A DNA stretch of 38,727 nucleotides from Prevotella sp. GTDB lineage: Bacteria; Bacteroidota; Bacteroidia; Bacteroidales; Bacteroidaceae. This document shows, piece after piece, positions 9,190 to 17,554 of the stretch. Position 1 is the stretch's first letter. The number at the start of each line of letters is the position of its first letter. The stretch is taken from NCBI GenBank assembly GCA_022511065.1, contig JAFLSG010000018.1, positions 1 to 38,727 of the forward strand, given 5' to 3'. The notes below the pieces were generated by a model. The model ran no database searches and was not told the origin of the DNA. It saw only the letters and a list, made by a program, of their open reading frames with translations. The position numbers were made by a program, and so were the translations under genes.

Positions 9190-10635
9190 CTATTCTAATT
9201 TCCCTATCATGTAAGCCCGCCAGAAGTTCGGAATCCCGTAGCCGTAGATGTTGTCGGGGTTTGCATGGCCGTCGCAGTTGTCCCTGACGAGGTTGATGAT
9301 TTCAAGTGCTGTCTTGTTGGGGAGGGCTTGCCATAGGCACGCAACGAGCCCCGCCACGATGGGGGTGGAGAATGACGTGCCCATATCGCGTACCACTGTG
9401 CCCCTGCCCGACAGCAATGCCGCAGGACTGCCCGATGCCATCACGTCAGGCTTTACCCGTCCGTCTTGCGTAGGTCCCACGCCGCTGAATGGTGCATTCT
9501 TTCGCTCCGGGTTCACCGCCCCTACGGTCAGTATCTCACGCGCATCGGCAGGAAATGCAATCTTCTTCCACGGCCCCATGCCGCTGTTGCCCGCCGAATT
9601 GACGAGTATGATGCCCTTGCGCCCGAGCATCGAGGCGGTGCGGCTGATGAGTGCCGTCTGCCCGTCAAGGTCGCGCTGATGGTAGTAGCCCGGATAACCG
9701 TCGTAGTCGTTGTAGCCGAGGCTCGAACTGATGATATCCACCCCGGCAGAGTCGGCAAACTCGGCTGCCATCGCCCAGTAATCCTCTTCCACAGGTTGTT
9801 CCGTTTGCTGATCCTCGCATCGCAGCAGCCAGTAACGTGCTTCGGGAGCCGTGCCCGTCAGCACCTCTGGCTCGTTGGTTGCCATTGTCGATAGCACTTT
9901 CGTGCCGTGGTCGGTCTCTTGATAGAAGAAGCGGCTGTTTGGATATACGAAATCCTTTGCCCCTGCGATGTCCGCCCGTTGCAAGGCTGGGATGCCGTCA
10001 GCATTCTGAAAGCCCCCGTCGAGCACGGCGATGGTCATCCCCTTGCCGCGCATGCCAATGGCGTGCAGCCGGTGGCCGCTCAGCATCTCAATCTGCTCCT
10101 TGCCGTGACCGTAGTGCTCACCCTTGATGCTGTCCCACGGACTGAACGCCTCGTGATAGGTGGTCTTGTGGATGCCGCGCGGGATAGAGTCGGGAGATGT
10201 CCACACGCGTTCAGCCTTTGCGATGCAGGGCAGCGTTTGCAGGTGATTGAGTAAAGTGGTGTCGTTGGAGCGTACAAGCACCGTATTGTTCCATCGGCTC
10301 GTTCCGATGATTGTCCATTCTGCTCTCCGCTTTTTGTTGGATTTTGCAATGTTTTCAGCACTCCGCTCAATCATTCTCAGGTACTTATGGCTCACCGGCA
10401 AATCCGTGGAATCTAATAACAACCCCTGCCTTTTCCTCCGCTCAATAGACTTATGTGAGAGCCATCGCGAGGGATGCTCAAGCGAATATCCCGTGCCCTG
10501 CTTGTCGCACAATGTGTAGCGATAGATATAGAATTTGCCCCCGGGATATTTTACATTGGAGCTTCCCCCCGCACTTGTAATTGGCAGACAGAGGAACAAT
10601 GCGAGTACACATACGATTCTCCACGTTATCATCAT
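9190..10635 (-). CDS. Secreted S8 (subtilisin-like) serine protease
   Basis: A 481-residue protein with a cleavable signal peptide (MMITWRIVCVLALFLCLPITSA). A pro-region of about 170 residues precedes an S8 catalytic domain. The triad is visible: Asp206 in TIAVLDGGFQ, His243 in TDHGTKVLSTMA and Ser421 in GTSFSTPIVAG, with the oxyanion Asn350 in NSAGNSG. No C-terminal secretion domain is obvious; the protein ends soon after the protease fold (YGYGIPNFWRAYMIGKLE). Its gene is followed 10 bases later by xseA and preceded 26 bases earlier by the small membrane protein gene, so it may be transcribed from the promoter at 11138-11169. Confidence 0.93.
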   Translation of the reverse strand: MMITWRIVCVLALFLCLPITSAGGSSNVKYPGGKFYIYRYTLCDKQGTGYSLEHPSRWLSHKSIERRKRQGLLLDSTDLPVSHKYLRMIERSAENIAKSNKKRRAEWTIIGTSRWNNTVLVRSNDTTLLNHLQTLPCIAKAERVWTSPDSIPRGIHKTTYHEAFSPWDSIKGEHYGHGKEQIEMLSGHRLHAIGMRGKGMTIAVLDGGFQNADGIPALQRADIAGAKDFVYPNSRFFYQETDHGTKVLSTMATNEPEVLTGTAPEARYWLLRCEDQQTEQPVEEDYWAMAAEFADSAGVDIISSSLGYNDYDGYPGYYHQRDLDGQTALISRTASMLGRKGIILVNSAGNSGMGPWKKIAFPADAREILTVGAVNPERKNAPFSGVGPTQDGRVKPDVMASGSPAALLSGRGTVVRDMGTSFSTPIVAGLVACLWQALPNKTALEIINLVRDNCDGHANPDNIYGYGIPNFWRAYMIGKLE

Positions 10636-10661
10636 GGGGGCAAGGTAAGAAGATGCTGAAT

Positions 10662-11120
10662 TTACTTGAAATCTTCCAAATCCGATTTGAGCGGAATAAG
10701 TTTGCCGAACAATATAATCCCAGATGCGAGATTTGTGGTTTCTCCTTCTAATGTGGCAGTTGCAGAAAAGGAAGAAAGAAATATATAATCATCAACATCG
10801 GTTTGTATCACATAATCATATAAAGTAGAGGCAAGAGCCACCCCCAAAAGAGAGCCCATTTCTTCCCATTTGTTATCTTCTTGACTTATACTTTGGCGCG
10901 CTTTTTTATTAATATACTCCATGGCAGTGTCCTTTATGAGTTTTCGAGCTTCACTTTCCGATGGATTTTTAATTGCTGCCAATATAAGAACTGCTACCAA
11001 TATCAGAATAAAAACACTTTTGCCAGATATCAGTTTGTTGCTTTGGGAGACAGGCTCATAATATACCTCCTCGTCTGAGTTTGATGTCTTTTCCAAATAA
11101 TTTTCTTGTTCCTGTTCCAT
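10662..11120 (-). CDS. Membrane-anchored protein, DUF4359-like
   Basis: A 152-residue protein if started at the ATG at 11120 (MEQEQENYLEKTSNSD). The frame stays open upstream to 11495, but the promoter box at 11138-11145 lies inside that extension and the extra residues look like non-coding sequence. An acidic cytoplasmic tail is followed by one TM helix at about residues 35-52 (SVFILILVAVLILAAI), then KNPSESEARKLIKDTAMEYINKK. This order, TM helix then an NPS motif and a helix, resembles DUF4359. The remainder is a small extracytoplasmic domain with several beta strands. Function unknown; probably the first gene of an operon with the S8 protease. Confidence 0.72.
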   Translation of the reverse strand: MEQEQENYLEKTSNSDEEVYYEPVSQSNKLISGKSVFILILVAVLILAAIKNPSESEARKLIKDTAMEYINKKARQSISQEDNKWEEMGSLLGVALASTLYDYVIQTDVDDYIFLSSFSATATLEGETTNLASGIILFGKLIPLKSDLEDFK

Positions 11121-11137
11121 ATATAATATATTTTGTG

Positions 11138-11169
11138 CAAAGGTAATGTAAATCCTCCGAACATCCAAA
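11138..11169 (-). promoter_or_regulatory. Bacteroidetes-type promoter upstream of the DUF4359-like gene
   Basis: On the minus strand TTTG (11169-11166), 20 bases, then TACCTTTG (11145-11138). Both boxes match the consensus. It lies 18 bases before the chosen ATG and probably drives the DUF4359-like, S8 protease and xseAB genes. Confidence 0.8.
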
Positions 11170-11259
11170 TGGAAAGCATAATTTTTGCCACTATGCCATC
11201 TTATTACTAAAATTTTGAAATTTCTGCGCAGAAAGGTCGTGCGTTTCCCGGAAAACAGG

Positions 11260-11267
11260 TATATTTG
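11260..11267 (+). promoter_or_regulatory. -7 box (TATATTTG) of the GH3 gene
   Basis: TATATTTG matches TAnnTTTG and lies 28 bases before the ATG at 11296. No TTG was found at the expected -33 distance, so this may be a weak or activator-dependent promoter. It is divergent from the promoter at 11138-11169, about 90 bases apart. Confidence 0.55.
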
Positions 11268-11295
11268 CATCTGGAATTTCATAACATCGCGAACT

Positions 11296-13467
11296 ATGAA
11301 CAGACTTATTGCCACGCTGCTTTTGGTGAGCAGTATTTTTACAGGGGCGACGGCCCAATCGTATGACTTCCAGAACACGAAGCTGAAGGACGAGCAGCGC
11401 ATTGACCTGCTGATGCGGCAGCTGACGCTCGACGAGAAAATCGCCCTGCTGTCCACCAACCTCGGCGTGCCCCGCTTAGGCATCCCCTCACTCAACTGCT
11501 ACGAAGGGCTGCACGGTATCGCCCTCGGAGGCCCTGCCAGCAATAACGGCAAGAAGGAAGTGAACGGGCAGATGGTGCCTGACGACCTGCCAACCTCCAT
11601 CTTCCCGCAGGCTTACGGACTGGGTGAGACATGGGACCGTGAGGCGGTTAAGAGGGTAGGTGAGCAGATGGCTGAGGAGGCCCGCTACTATATCCAGCAG
11701 CCACAGGCGCGCCGCAAGGGGCTTGTCATCTATGCCCCCAATGCCGACCTGGCACGCGACCCTCGTTGGGGGCGCACGGAGGAGAGCTATGGCGAGGATG
11801 CCTATTTGACGGGACAGCTGTCTGTCGCGATGGTGAAGGGACTGCAAGGCGACCATCCCCGCTACTGGAAAACGGCAGCACTGATGAAGCACTTCCTTGC
11901 CAACAGCAACGAGGACGGGCGCGACTCGACATCGAGCAACTTTGATGAACGCTTGTTCCGTGAATACTATTCCTACCCCTTCTACAAAGGCATCACGGAG
12001 GGCGGCTCGCGGGCTTTCATGGCTGCATACAACGGATGGAATGGCATACCCATGTGCGTGCATCCCGTGCTCGACGAGGTGGCTCGTAAAGAATGGGGCA
12101 ACAACGGCATCATCTGCACCGACGGCGGAGGCTTGCGGCTCTTGGTGAATGCCCACAAGGCATACCCGGGCATGGCAGAGGGGGCTGCCGCAGTCATCAA
12201 GGCGAAGACGGGCATGTTCCTCGATGACTACAAGGCTGCGGTGGACGAAGCCCTGCAAAGAGGGCTTATCACGGTGAGCGACATCGAAACAGCCATTCGT
12301 GGAAACATCCTCGTGGCACTCAAACTGGGTATGCTCGACGGGGAGCAGACGGCCAATCCATACGCCAACATCGGCAAGGACAGCACAGCCACGCCACCCT
12401 ATCTGACAGCCACGGCGCGCAAGGCGGTGAGGGACATCACAAACAAGTCTGTCGTTTTGCTGAAAAACAACGGACTGCTGCCCTTTGGCAAGGACATCCG
12501 CAAGATTACGGTGGTGGGTCCCTACGCCGATAAGATTATCTACGACTGGTACAGCGGCACACCGCCCTACGAGGTCACCATCCTGAAAGCCCTGCGGGAG
12601 ATGGCTGCCGAGCAGGGGATTGAAATCAACTACATACCCGACGACCGCATGGGCATGGCGGAAGATATGGCGCGCGAGTCGGATGCCGTCATCATCTGCA
12701 CGGGTAATCACCCCTACGGCGTGCGCCCCGACTGGTTCTTCTGCCCCGTGCCGAGTGACGGCAGGGAAGCCGTGGACCGCAAGTCGCTGCAACTGCCCGA
12801 CGAGGATATGGTGCGCCAACTCTATCGCGCCAACCCCAACACGGTGCTCGTACTCGTGAGCAGCTTCCCTTACGCCATCAACTGGAGTCAGCAGAACCTA
12901 CCCGCCATCCTGCACATTACGCATTGCAGCCAGGAGCAAGGGCACGCCGTGGCTGATGCCCTCTTTGGCATCATCAATCCTGCCGGGCGCACCACGCAGA
13001 CATGGGTGAAGGACATTCTCGACCTTCCGCACATCATGGACTACGACATCCGCAATGGCCGCACCTATATGTATCAGCAAGCCGAGCCGCTTTATCCTTT
13101 CGGCTACGGGCTGAGCTACACGCGGTTCACCTACGGACAGGCAAAGGTGGTGCGTCAGGACAAGCAGCAGATTGAGGTCAGCGTGCCCATCACCAACAGC
13201 GGTGAGCGCGACGGCGACGAGGTGGTGCAGCTGTATGTTTCCTATCCCGATGTAGCCGCAGAGCATCCCGCGAAGCAGTTGAAGGCCTTTGAGCGCATCC
13301 ATATCAAGAAAGGGGAGACACAACAGGTTACACTCCGCATTTCGCGCAGCGACCTTACCTATTGGGATGCAGCCGCCCATGCCTTCGTGCCTGAGAAGGG
13401 GCTCATTCACTTCATGATAGGTGCATCTTCGGCTGACATCCGTACCGAGTTTGATTATGACATTTAA
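11296..13467 (+). CDS. Secreted glycoside hydrolase family 3 (beta-glucosidase/beta-xylosidase type)
   Basis: A 723-residue protein when started at MNRLIATLLLVSSIFTGATAQS, a clear signal peptide. The frame is open back to 11185, but that start precedes the -7 box at 11260 and lacks a signal sequence. The GH3 (alpha/beta)8 domain contains LNCYEGLHGI, IYAPNADLARDPRWGRTEESYGEDAYLTGQ and KHFLANSNEDGR. The nucleophile is most likely Asp276 in GIICTDGGG. The alpha/beta sandwich domain (VVGPYADKIIYDWYSGTP...) and a C-terminal fibronectin-III-like domain (VQLYVSYPDVAAEHPAKQLKAFERIHIKKGE) follow. Plant glucan or xylan oligosaccharides are likely substrates, but specificity cannot be set from sequence. 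The gene is single, with no SusCD pair nearby. Confidence 0.92.
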   Translation: MNRLIATLLLVSSIFTGATAQSYDFQNTKLKDEQRIDLLMRQLTLDEKIALLSTNLGVPRLGIPSLNCYEGLHGIALGGPASNNGKKEVNGQMVPDDLPTSIFPQAYGLGETWDREAVKRVGEQMAEEARYYIQQPQARRKGLVIYAPNADLARDPRWGRTEESYGEDAYLTGQLSVAMVKGLQGDHPRYWKTAALMKHFLANSNEDGRDSTSSNFDERLFREYYSYPFYKGITEGGSRAFMAAYNGWNGIPMCVHPVLDEVARKEWGNNGIICTDGGGLRLLVNAHKAYPGMAEGAAAVIKAKTGMFLDDYKAAVDEALQRGLITVSDIETAIRGNILVALKLGMLDGEQTANPYANIGKDSTATPPYLTATARKAVRDITNKSVVLLKNNGLLPFGKDIRKITVVGPYADKIIYDWYSGTPPYEVTILKALREMAAEQGIEINYIPDDRMGMAEDMARESDAVIICTGNHPYGVRPDWFFCPVPSDGREAVDRKSLQLPDEDMVRQLYRANPNTVLVLVSSFPYAINWSQQNLPAILHITHCSQEQGHAVADALFGIINPAGRTTQTWVKDILDLPHIMDYDIRNGRTYMYQQAEPLYPFGYGLSYTRFTYGQAKVVRQDKQQIEVSVPITNSGERDGDEVVQLYVSYPDVAAEHPAKQLKAFERIHIKKGETQQVTLRISRSDLTYWDAAAHAFVPEKGLIHFMIGASSADIRTEFDYDI

Positions 13468-13493
13468 AATCTAACATTCTAACAATCTAACTC

Positions 13494-13545
13494 CGTCCGA
13501 ATAAGATTGCTTCTTGTTCGCGTAAGAAGCAATCTTATTCGGACG
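13494..13545. terminator. Perfect 22-bp hairpin between convergent genes
   Basis: Arms at 13494-13515 and 13524-13545 are exactly complementary over 22 bases, with an 8-base loop (GTTCGCGT). It lies 27 bases after the GH3 stop and 11 bases before the histidine kinase stop, so it can act as a terminator for both convergent transcripts. The stem is much longer than usual for a terminator and no long T tract follows on either strand. Confidence 0.75.
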
Positions 13546-13555
13546 AAAAGCAATT

Positions 13556-15349
13556 TTATTCATCCTCTTCTTCCTTGAAAGGAAGGGTGAGAATCATGCG
13601 CGTACCTTTGTGGTAAGCCTTGTCAAGCTCGAGTGTGCCGCCGAGCAGCGTAGCAATCTTGCGGCTCATGGCCAGTCCGATGCCGAGCCCCTGCTTGAAG
13701 GAGTCCACCTTGAAGAAGGTTTCGAAGATTTTCTCCTGGTCTTCCGCCGGCACGCCGCAGCCCGTGTCGCTCACTACGAACTGTATAGTCTCGGAGGTGT
13801 GATACACATCAAGTTCCACCTTACCCTTCTCGGTAAATTTCAAGGCGTTGCCCACCAGCTGCTCGAGGATGCGCTCGATGCCATCCTGGTTGCTGCGCAG
13901 GTTGAGGTCGTCGCTCACTGCCGTGTGGAAGCGCAGTTTGAGTCGCCCGTTGTTGCGCACTTCGGCATCCTCCATGAATCGGCGGCAGAAGGCATTGACG
14001 GCTATCTTGTCGTCCTTGCGATAGTGGGTCTTGCTCTCTCCCTTTGACATTTCCAGCAGGTTGTTTACGATGTCGGTAATGGCGGCGGTGTTCTCGTCAA
14101 TTCCCTCCACGAGCGTCTTGCGCTCTTCGTCGGGCAGCTCGAGTCCCGGCGTGGCGAGCAGCTTGGCGTAGCCCGTGAGGATGTTCAGCGGGGTGCGTAT
14201 CTCGTGGCTGATGTGTCCGATGAAGATGGTTTTCATGCGGTCGGCCTCCTTTGCCTCGTCGAGTGCTATTTCTAACTGCTCGTTCTGCTTGAGAATCTTC
14301 TTCTGGAAGCGGCGGCGGATAAGGGCGCGCGATACGAGCAGTCCGAGTGCGATGGCCATGAGGATGATGGCGATAGTCATCCAGAACTGCAGCTTCTTGG
14401 CACTTTTGGCGGCCTGCTCGTTGAGCTTGATGATGCCCGCAGCGGCACTCACCTCGTTGAGGTTGTTGAATATCATGTCGTTGTTGAGCGAGTCGCGGAT
14501 GTTTCTCCGCCTGTTCGATTCGTCGAGTGCCCACTCGTGGCAGCCCATCATCTCGTAGATGCGGATGCGGATGTTGCAGCGCCTGATTTCGTTGTAGTCG
14601 CGTATTTCGTCGAGTGACCGCAGGGCATCGTCGAACTTTCCTGAGAAGGCTTCCTCCATCACGCGGAAGATGGTGTCGCCGCGGCTGATGGGTGAGCCGT
14701 ACTGCATTCTGTATTCCTTCAGCCGGCGCACGCTTTCGAGGAATTTCTCGCGGTCTTTCTTGAAGAAATGTACCTCTCCCCGGTAAATGAGGTATTTTTT
14801 GTAGAGGGGCGACTCGGGGGTGATGGTGCTGTCGAGCCGTTCAATCCAGCCCCAGGCCCTGTCGGGGTAGGGCGCGAGGTTGATGTTCGCGAGCATGGCG
14901 TAGGTGCTGGCAAGCAGTGCGGTGTCGGTGGGCGGGATGTCCTTGAGTGCCTCGTTGTAGTAATATACCGCCATGCCGTAGTTACCGCGCGACTCGAAGA
15001 TGGAGCCGAGGGCGTGATAGACGAGCTCAGTATGCGGTGACCCGTCTGCCTTCATGTCCTCCAGCATCTGGTTGGCTTCGTTGATGGCCTTGTATGCCTC
15101 CCCGTGGTTGGCATCGTAGAGGATGTCATTCTGGCGCAGCTTGTAGTATGCCTCCAAGTTGCCCTTCTTGCGGTAATACTCTTGGAACTCTCGGGAGACT
15201 TCGTGGAATGCGTCTTTATGGTTCGTGTCGTGTAACTGGGTGTAGCGCTGGTAGAGTTTTTGGAATGTCGAGTCCTTTTGTTCTTGTGCCAACGCCGCAA
15301 GCGTCAGTAGCAGTCCGGCTGACAATGTAATGATCTTGCGTGCTATCAT
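13556..15349 (-). CDS. TPR-containing membrane sensor histidine kinase (orphan)
   Basis: A 597-residue protein. A signal peptide (MIARKIITLSAGLLLTLAALAQ) is followed by a periplasmic region of about 300 residues with TPR-like helical pairs (ALGSIFESRGNYGMAVYYYNEAL). A single TM helix lies at about residues 321-341. The HisKA H-box is at FIGHISHEIRTPLN with phospho-acceptor His382. HATPase_c motifs are the N-box near Asn501, DTGCG at 528 and GLGIGLA at about 554. No receiver or output domain is fused and no response regulator lies next to it. This architecture is common in Bacteroidetes; the signal is unknown. Confidence 0.93.
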   Translation of the reverse strand: MIARKIITLSAGLLLTLAALAQEQKDSTFQKLYQRYTQLHDTNHKDAFHEVSREFQEYYRKKGNLEAYYKLRQNDILYDANHGEAYKAINEANQMLEDMKADGSPHTELVYHALGSIFESRGNYGMAVYYYNEALKDIPPTDTALLASTYAMLANINLAPYPDRAWGWIERLDSTITPESPLYKKYLIYRGEVHFFKKDREKFLESVRRLKEYRMQYGSPISRGDTIFRVMEEAFSGKFDDALRSLDEIRDYNEIRRCNIRIRIYEMMGCHEWALDESNRRRNIRDSLNNDMIFNNLNEVSAAAGIIKLNEQAAKSAKKLQFWMTIAIILMAIALGLLVSRALIRRRFQKKILKQNEQLEIALDEAKEADRMKTIFIGHISHEIRTPLNILTGYAKLLATPGLELPDEERKTLVEGIDENTAAITDIVNNLLEMSKGESKTHYRKDDKIAVNAFCRRFMEDAEVRNNGRLKLRFHTAVSDDLNLRSNQDGIERILEQLVGNALKFTEKGKVELDVYHTSETIQFVVSDTGCGVPAEDQEKIFETFFKVDSFKQGLGIGLAMSRKIATLLGGTLELDKAYHKGTRMILTLPFKEEEDE

Positions 15350-15389
15350 AATTTTCCTTTTTTGTTTGGTTGATTTTTAGTTGTCGCTA

Positions 15390-15397
15390 CAAAAATA
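15390..15397 (-). promoter_or_regulatory. -7 box (TATTTTTG) of the histidine kinase gene
   Basis: On the minus strand TATTTTTG matches TAnnTTTG, 40 bases before the kinase ATG at 15349. No TTG at the expected upstream distance was found. Confidence 0.5.
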
Positions 15398-15499
15398 AAC
15401 ACTTTTTTGGAAATCGTTGCACACTTTTGGTATTTTTTGTGCAAAAAGGATAAAAAAAATTTCTGTTTACAGATTTTAACTTCCTGTGTGCGTCCCCAA

Positions 15500-15531
15500 T
15501 TTGGAAGTGTCGGGGAATATCCGTACCTTTG
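15500..15531 (+). promoter_or_regulatory. Consensus Bacteroidetes promoter of the MATE/dTDP-sugar operon
   Basis: TTTG (15500-15503), 20 bases, TACCTTTG (15524-15531): a full consensus match. Transcription should start about 6 bases later, which excludes the in-frame ATG at 15529 as the start of the MATE gene and favours the GTG at 15559. Confidence 0.85.
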
Positions 15532-15558
15532 TGCCGTAAAACCGAAAAAGGAAAAAAC

Positions 15559-16908
15559 GTGGATAACAGACAAGCCGCACTTGAATTGGGAACGAAGCCC
15601 GTAGGGCGTCTGCTCTGGCAGTATGCGCTGCCTGCGATGGTGGCGATGACGGCATCGAGCCTTTACAACATCATCGACCGCGCGTTCATCGGTCAGTTGG
15701 TGGGTCCCGAGGCGATAGCCGGTCTGGGCATCACGTTTCCGCTGATGAACCTCAGTGGTGCGTTTGGTGCTGCGGTGGGCGTGGGCGCCTCAACGTGCAT
15801 CAGTGTGAAGCTTGGTCAGAAAGACTATGAAACGGCGGAGCATCTATTGGGCAACACCGTGACGCTGAATCTCATCGTGGGCGTGCTTTTCATGCTCGTC
15901 TGTCTAACCTTCCTCGACCCCATCCTGCGCTTCTTCGGTGCGAGTGATGCCACGCTGCCCCATGCCCGTGAGTTCATGCGGGTGATATTGGCGGGCAATG
16001 TCATTACGCACATGTATTTCGGCATGAATGCCGTGCTGCGTGCGGCGGGCAAGCCTCGTCAGGCGATGTACTCCGTGCTGTTCACGGTGGGTATGAACAT
16101 CGTCTTTCTGCTCATCTTCGTGTGGTGGCTGAGGCTCGGCATCAAGGGGGCGGCGCTCTCCACCATCTCCGCGCAGACGCTTGCGCTCTGTTGGCAGCTG
16201 AAGCTGTTCTCCAATCCCGCCGAACTGCTTCATCTGAAGCGCGGCATCTACCGGCTGAAGGGTGACTTGGTGAGAAACATTATATCCATTGGCATCTCGC
16301 CCTTCCTGATGAATGCCACGTCGTGCGTCATCGTGATTTTCATGAATAACCAATTCGTGCGCTATGGCGGTGACATGGGTGTGGGAGCCTACTCGATAGC
16401 CAACTCCATCGTGATGGTGTTCTTTATGTTCGTCATCGGTATCACGCAGGGCATGCAGCCCATCGTAGGCTACAACTACGGCGCGGAGAAATACGACCGC
16501 ATGCTGCGCTGCCTCGGTCTTGCCATCTTCTTCGCCACGCTCATCCTGTTGGCTGGCTGGGCGGTGTCTATGATATTCCCCTGGCAGCTGGCACGCATAT
16601 TCACCACCGATGCCACGCTGCTTTCGATGGCGGCAAGGGGCATCAGATGGGATATGCTCATCTTCTTCGTGGTAGGCTCACAGGCGGTCATCACCAACTT
16701 CTTCCAGTGCATCGGCAAGGTGAAGATTTCGATATTCCTCTCCCTCTCGCGGCAGCTCATCTTGCTGTTGCCGATGGCTTACCTCTTCCCACTCAAGTGG
16801 GGATTAGACGGACTCTGGGCATCCATGCCTGCGAGCGACTTTGGCTCGTTTGCCATGACCGTGCCCCTCTTGCTGTGGTATATGAAGAAACGTTTAAAGA
16901 CTCAATGA
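15559..16908 (+). CDS. MATE family efflux transporter
   Basis: About 449 residues and 12 TM helices from the GTG start at 15559 (encoding VDNRQAALELGTKPVGRLLWQYALPAM). The ATG at 15529 overlaps the -7 box and would lie before the transcript start. An AAGGAAAAAAC stretch precedes the GTG. MATE features include ALPAMVAMTASSLYNIIDRAFIGQLVGPEAIAGLGITFP, the N-lobe Na+/H+-coupled drug antiporter pattern, and its C-lobe counterpart around GVGAYSIANSIVMVFFMFVIGITQGMQPIVGYNYGA. It is the first gene of an eight-gene operon, 19 bases from the next. Possible substrates are cations or drugs. Confidence 0.93.
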   Translation: MDNRQAALELGTKPVGRLLWQYALPAMVAMTASSLYNIIDRAFIGQLVGPEAIAGLGITFPLMNLSGAFGAAVGVGASTCISVKLGQKDYETAEHLLGNTVTLNLIVGVLFMLVCLTFLDPILRFFGASDATLPHAREFMRVILAGNVITHMYFGMNAVLRAAGKPRQAMYSVLFTVGMNIVFLLIFVWWLRLGIKGAALSTISAQTLALCWQLKLFSNPAELLHLKRGIYRLKGDLVRNIISIGISPFLMNATSCVIVIFMNNQFVRYGGDMGVGAYSIANSIVMVFFMFVIGITQGMQPIVGYNYGAEKYDRMLRCLGLAIFFATLILLAGWAVSMIFPWQLARIFTTDATLLSMAARGIRWDMLIFFVVGSQAVITNFFQCIGKVKISIFLSLSRQLILLLPMAYLFPLKWGLDGLWASMPASDFGSFAMTVPLLLWYMKKRLKTQ

Positions 16909-16927
16909 AGAAACGGTTAAAAGGCTT

Positions 16928-17554
16928 ATGGCAACGACGAATATCATCATCAACGTAGGTAGGCAGCTCGGAAGTGGCGGGCACGACATCGGCAGAATGC
17001 TCGCGCTGGACTTCAATGCCAAGTATTACGACCGCGAACTGCTTAACTTGGCGGCAAAGGAGAGCGGATTCTCTGAAAAGTTCTTCGAGCAGCACGACGA
17101 GAAAAAAGGTTTTTTGCGCACGCTGCTCAACGTGCAGTCGCCTCATGTGGGCGGGGGCAATCTCTACCGTAGCGGCTTCTCTCAGGAGCGGCTGTTCCAG
17201 TTTCAGAGCGATGCCATCCGCAAGGCGGCATCCGAGGGCAGTTGCGTGTTTGTGGGGCGTTGTGCCGACTATGTGCTGCGCGACTTTAAGAACGTGGTGA
17301 ATGTGTTTATCACCGCCTCGATGGAGCATCGCATAGAGCAGGTGATGAACAAGAACAACATTGATGCCATCTCGGCCCGCAAGCTCATCGAGCAGGGCGA
17401 GGCACGCCGTGCGCAATATTACAACTACTACACGGGCAAGAAGTGGGGGCACGCATCGAGCTATGACCTCTGCATCGACTCGTCAGCCCTCGGCATCCAG
17501 CAGACGGAAAAGCTGATAGCGGAGTTCATTCGGAAAAAATTCAAGATGGTATGA
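16928..17554 (+). CDS. Cytidylate kinase-like family protein
   Basis: A 208-residue protein. INVGRQLGSGGHDIGRMLA (residues 8-26) is a P-loop-like nucleotide-binding segment of the type seen in cytidylate-kinase-like proteins, followed by YYDRELLNLAA and, further on, CVFVGRCADYVLRDFKNVVNVFITASMEHRIEQVM, which resembles the nucleoside monophosphate kinase core. The family is widespread in Firmicutes and Bacteroidetes, is distinct from canonical Cmk, and its substrate has not been established. It overlaps the next gene by 4 bases (ATGA), indicating translational coupling. Confidence 0.85.
   Translation: MATTNIIINVGRQLGSGGHDIGRMLALDFNAKYYDRELLNLAAKESGFSEKFFEQHDEKKGFLRTLLNVQSPHVGGGNLYRSGFSQERLFQFQSDAIRKAASEGSCVFVGRCADYVLRDFKNVVNVFITASMEHRIEQVMNKNNIDAISARKLIEQGEARRAQYYNYYTGKKWGHASSYDLCIDSSALGIQQTEKLIAEFIRKKFKMV

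Noticed and set aside
11185..11295. N-terminal extension of the GH3 gene
   Set aside because: It starts before the TATATTTG box and hides a clean signal peptide that begins at 11296.
10662..11495. 277-residue reading of the DUF4359-like gene
   Set aside because: The first 125 residues cross a consensus promoter and the divergent GH3 promoter, and look like non-coding translation; the ATG at 11120 fits the promoter.
13610..15040. Long plus-strand ORFs opposite the histidine kinase
   Set aside because: They are antisense shadows in GC-rich coding sequence without promoters or recognisable domains.
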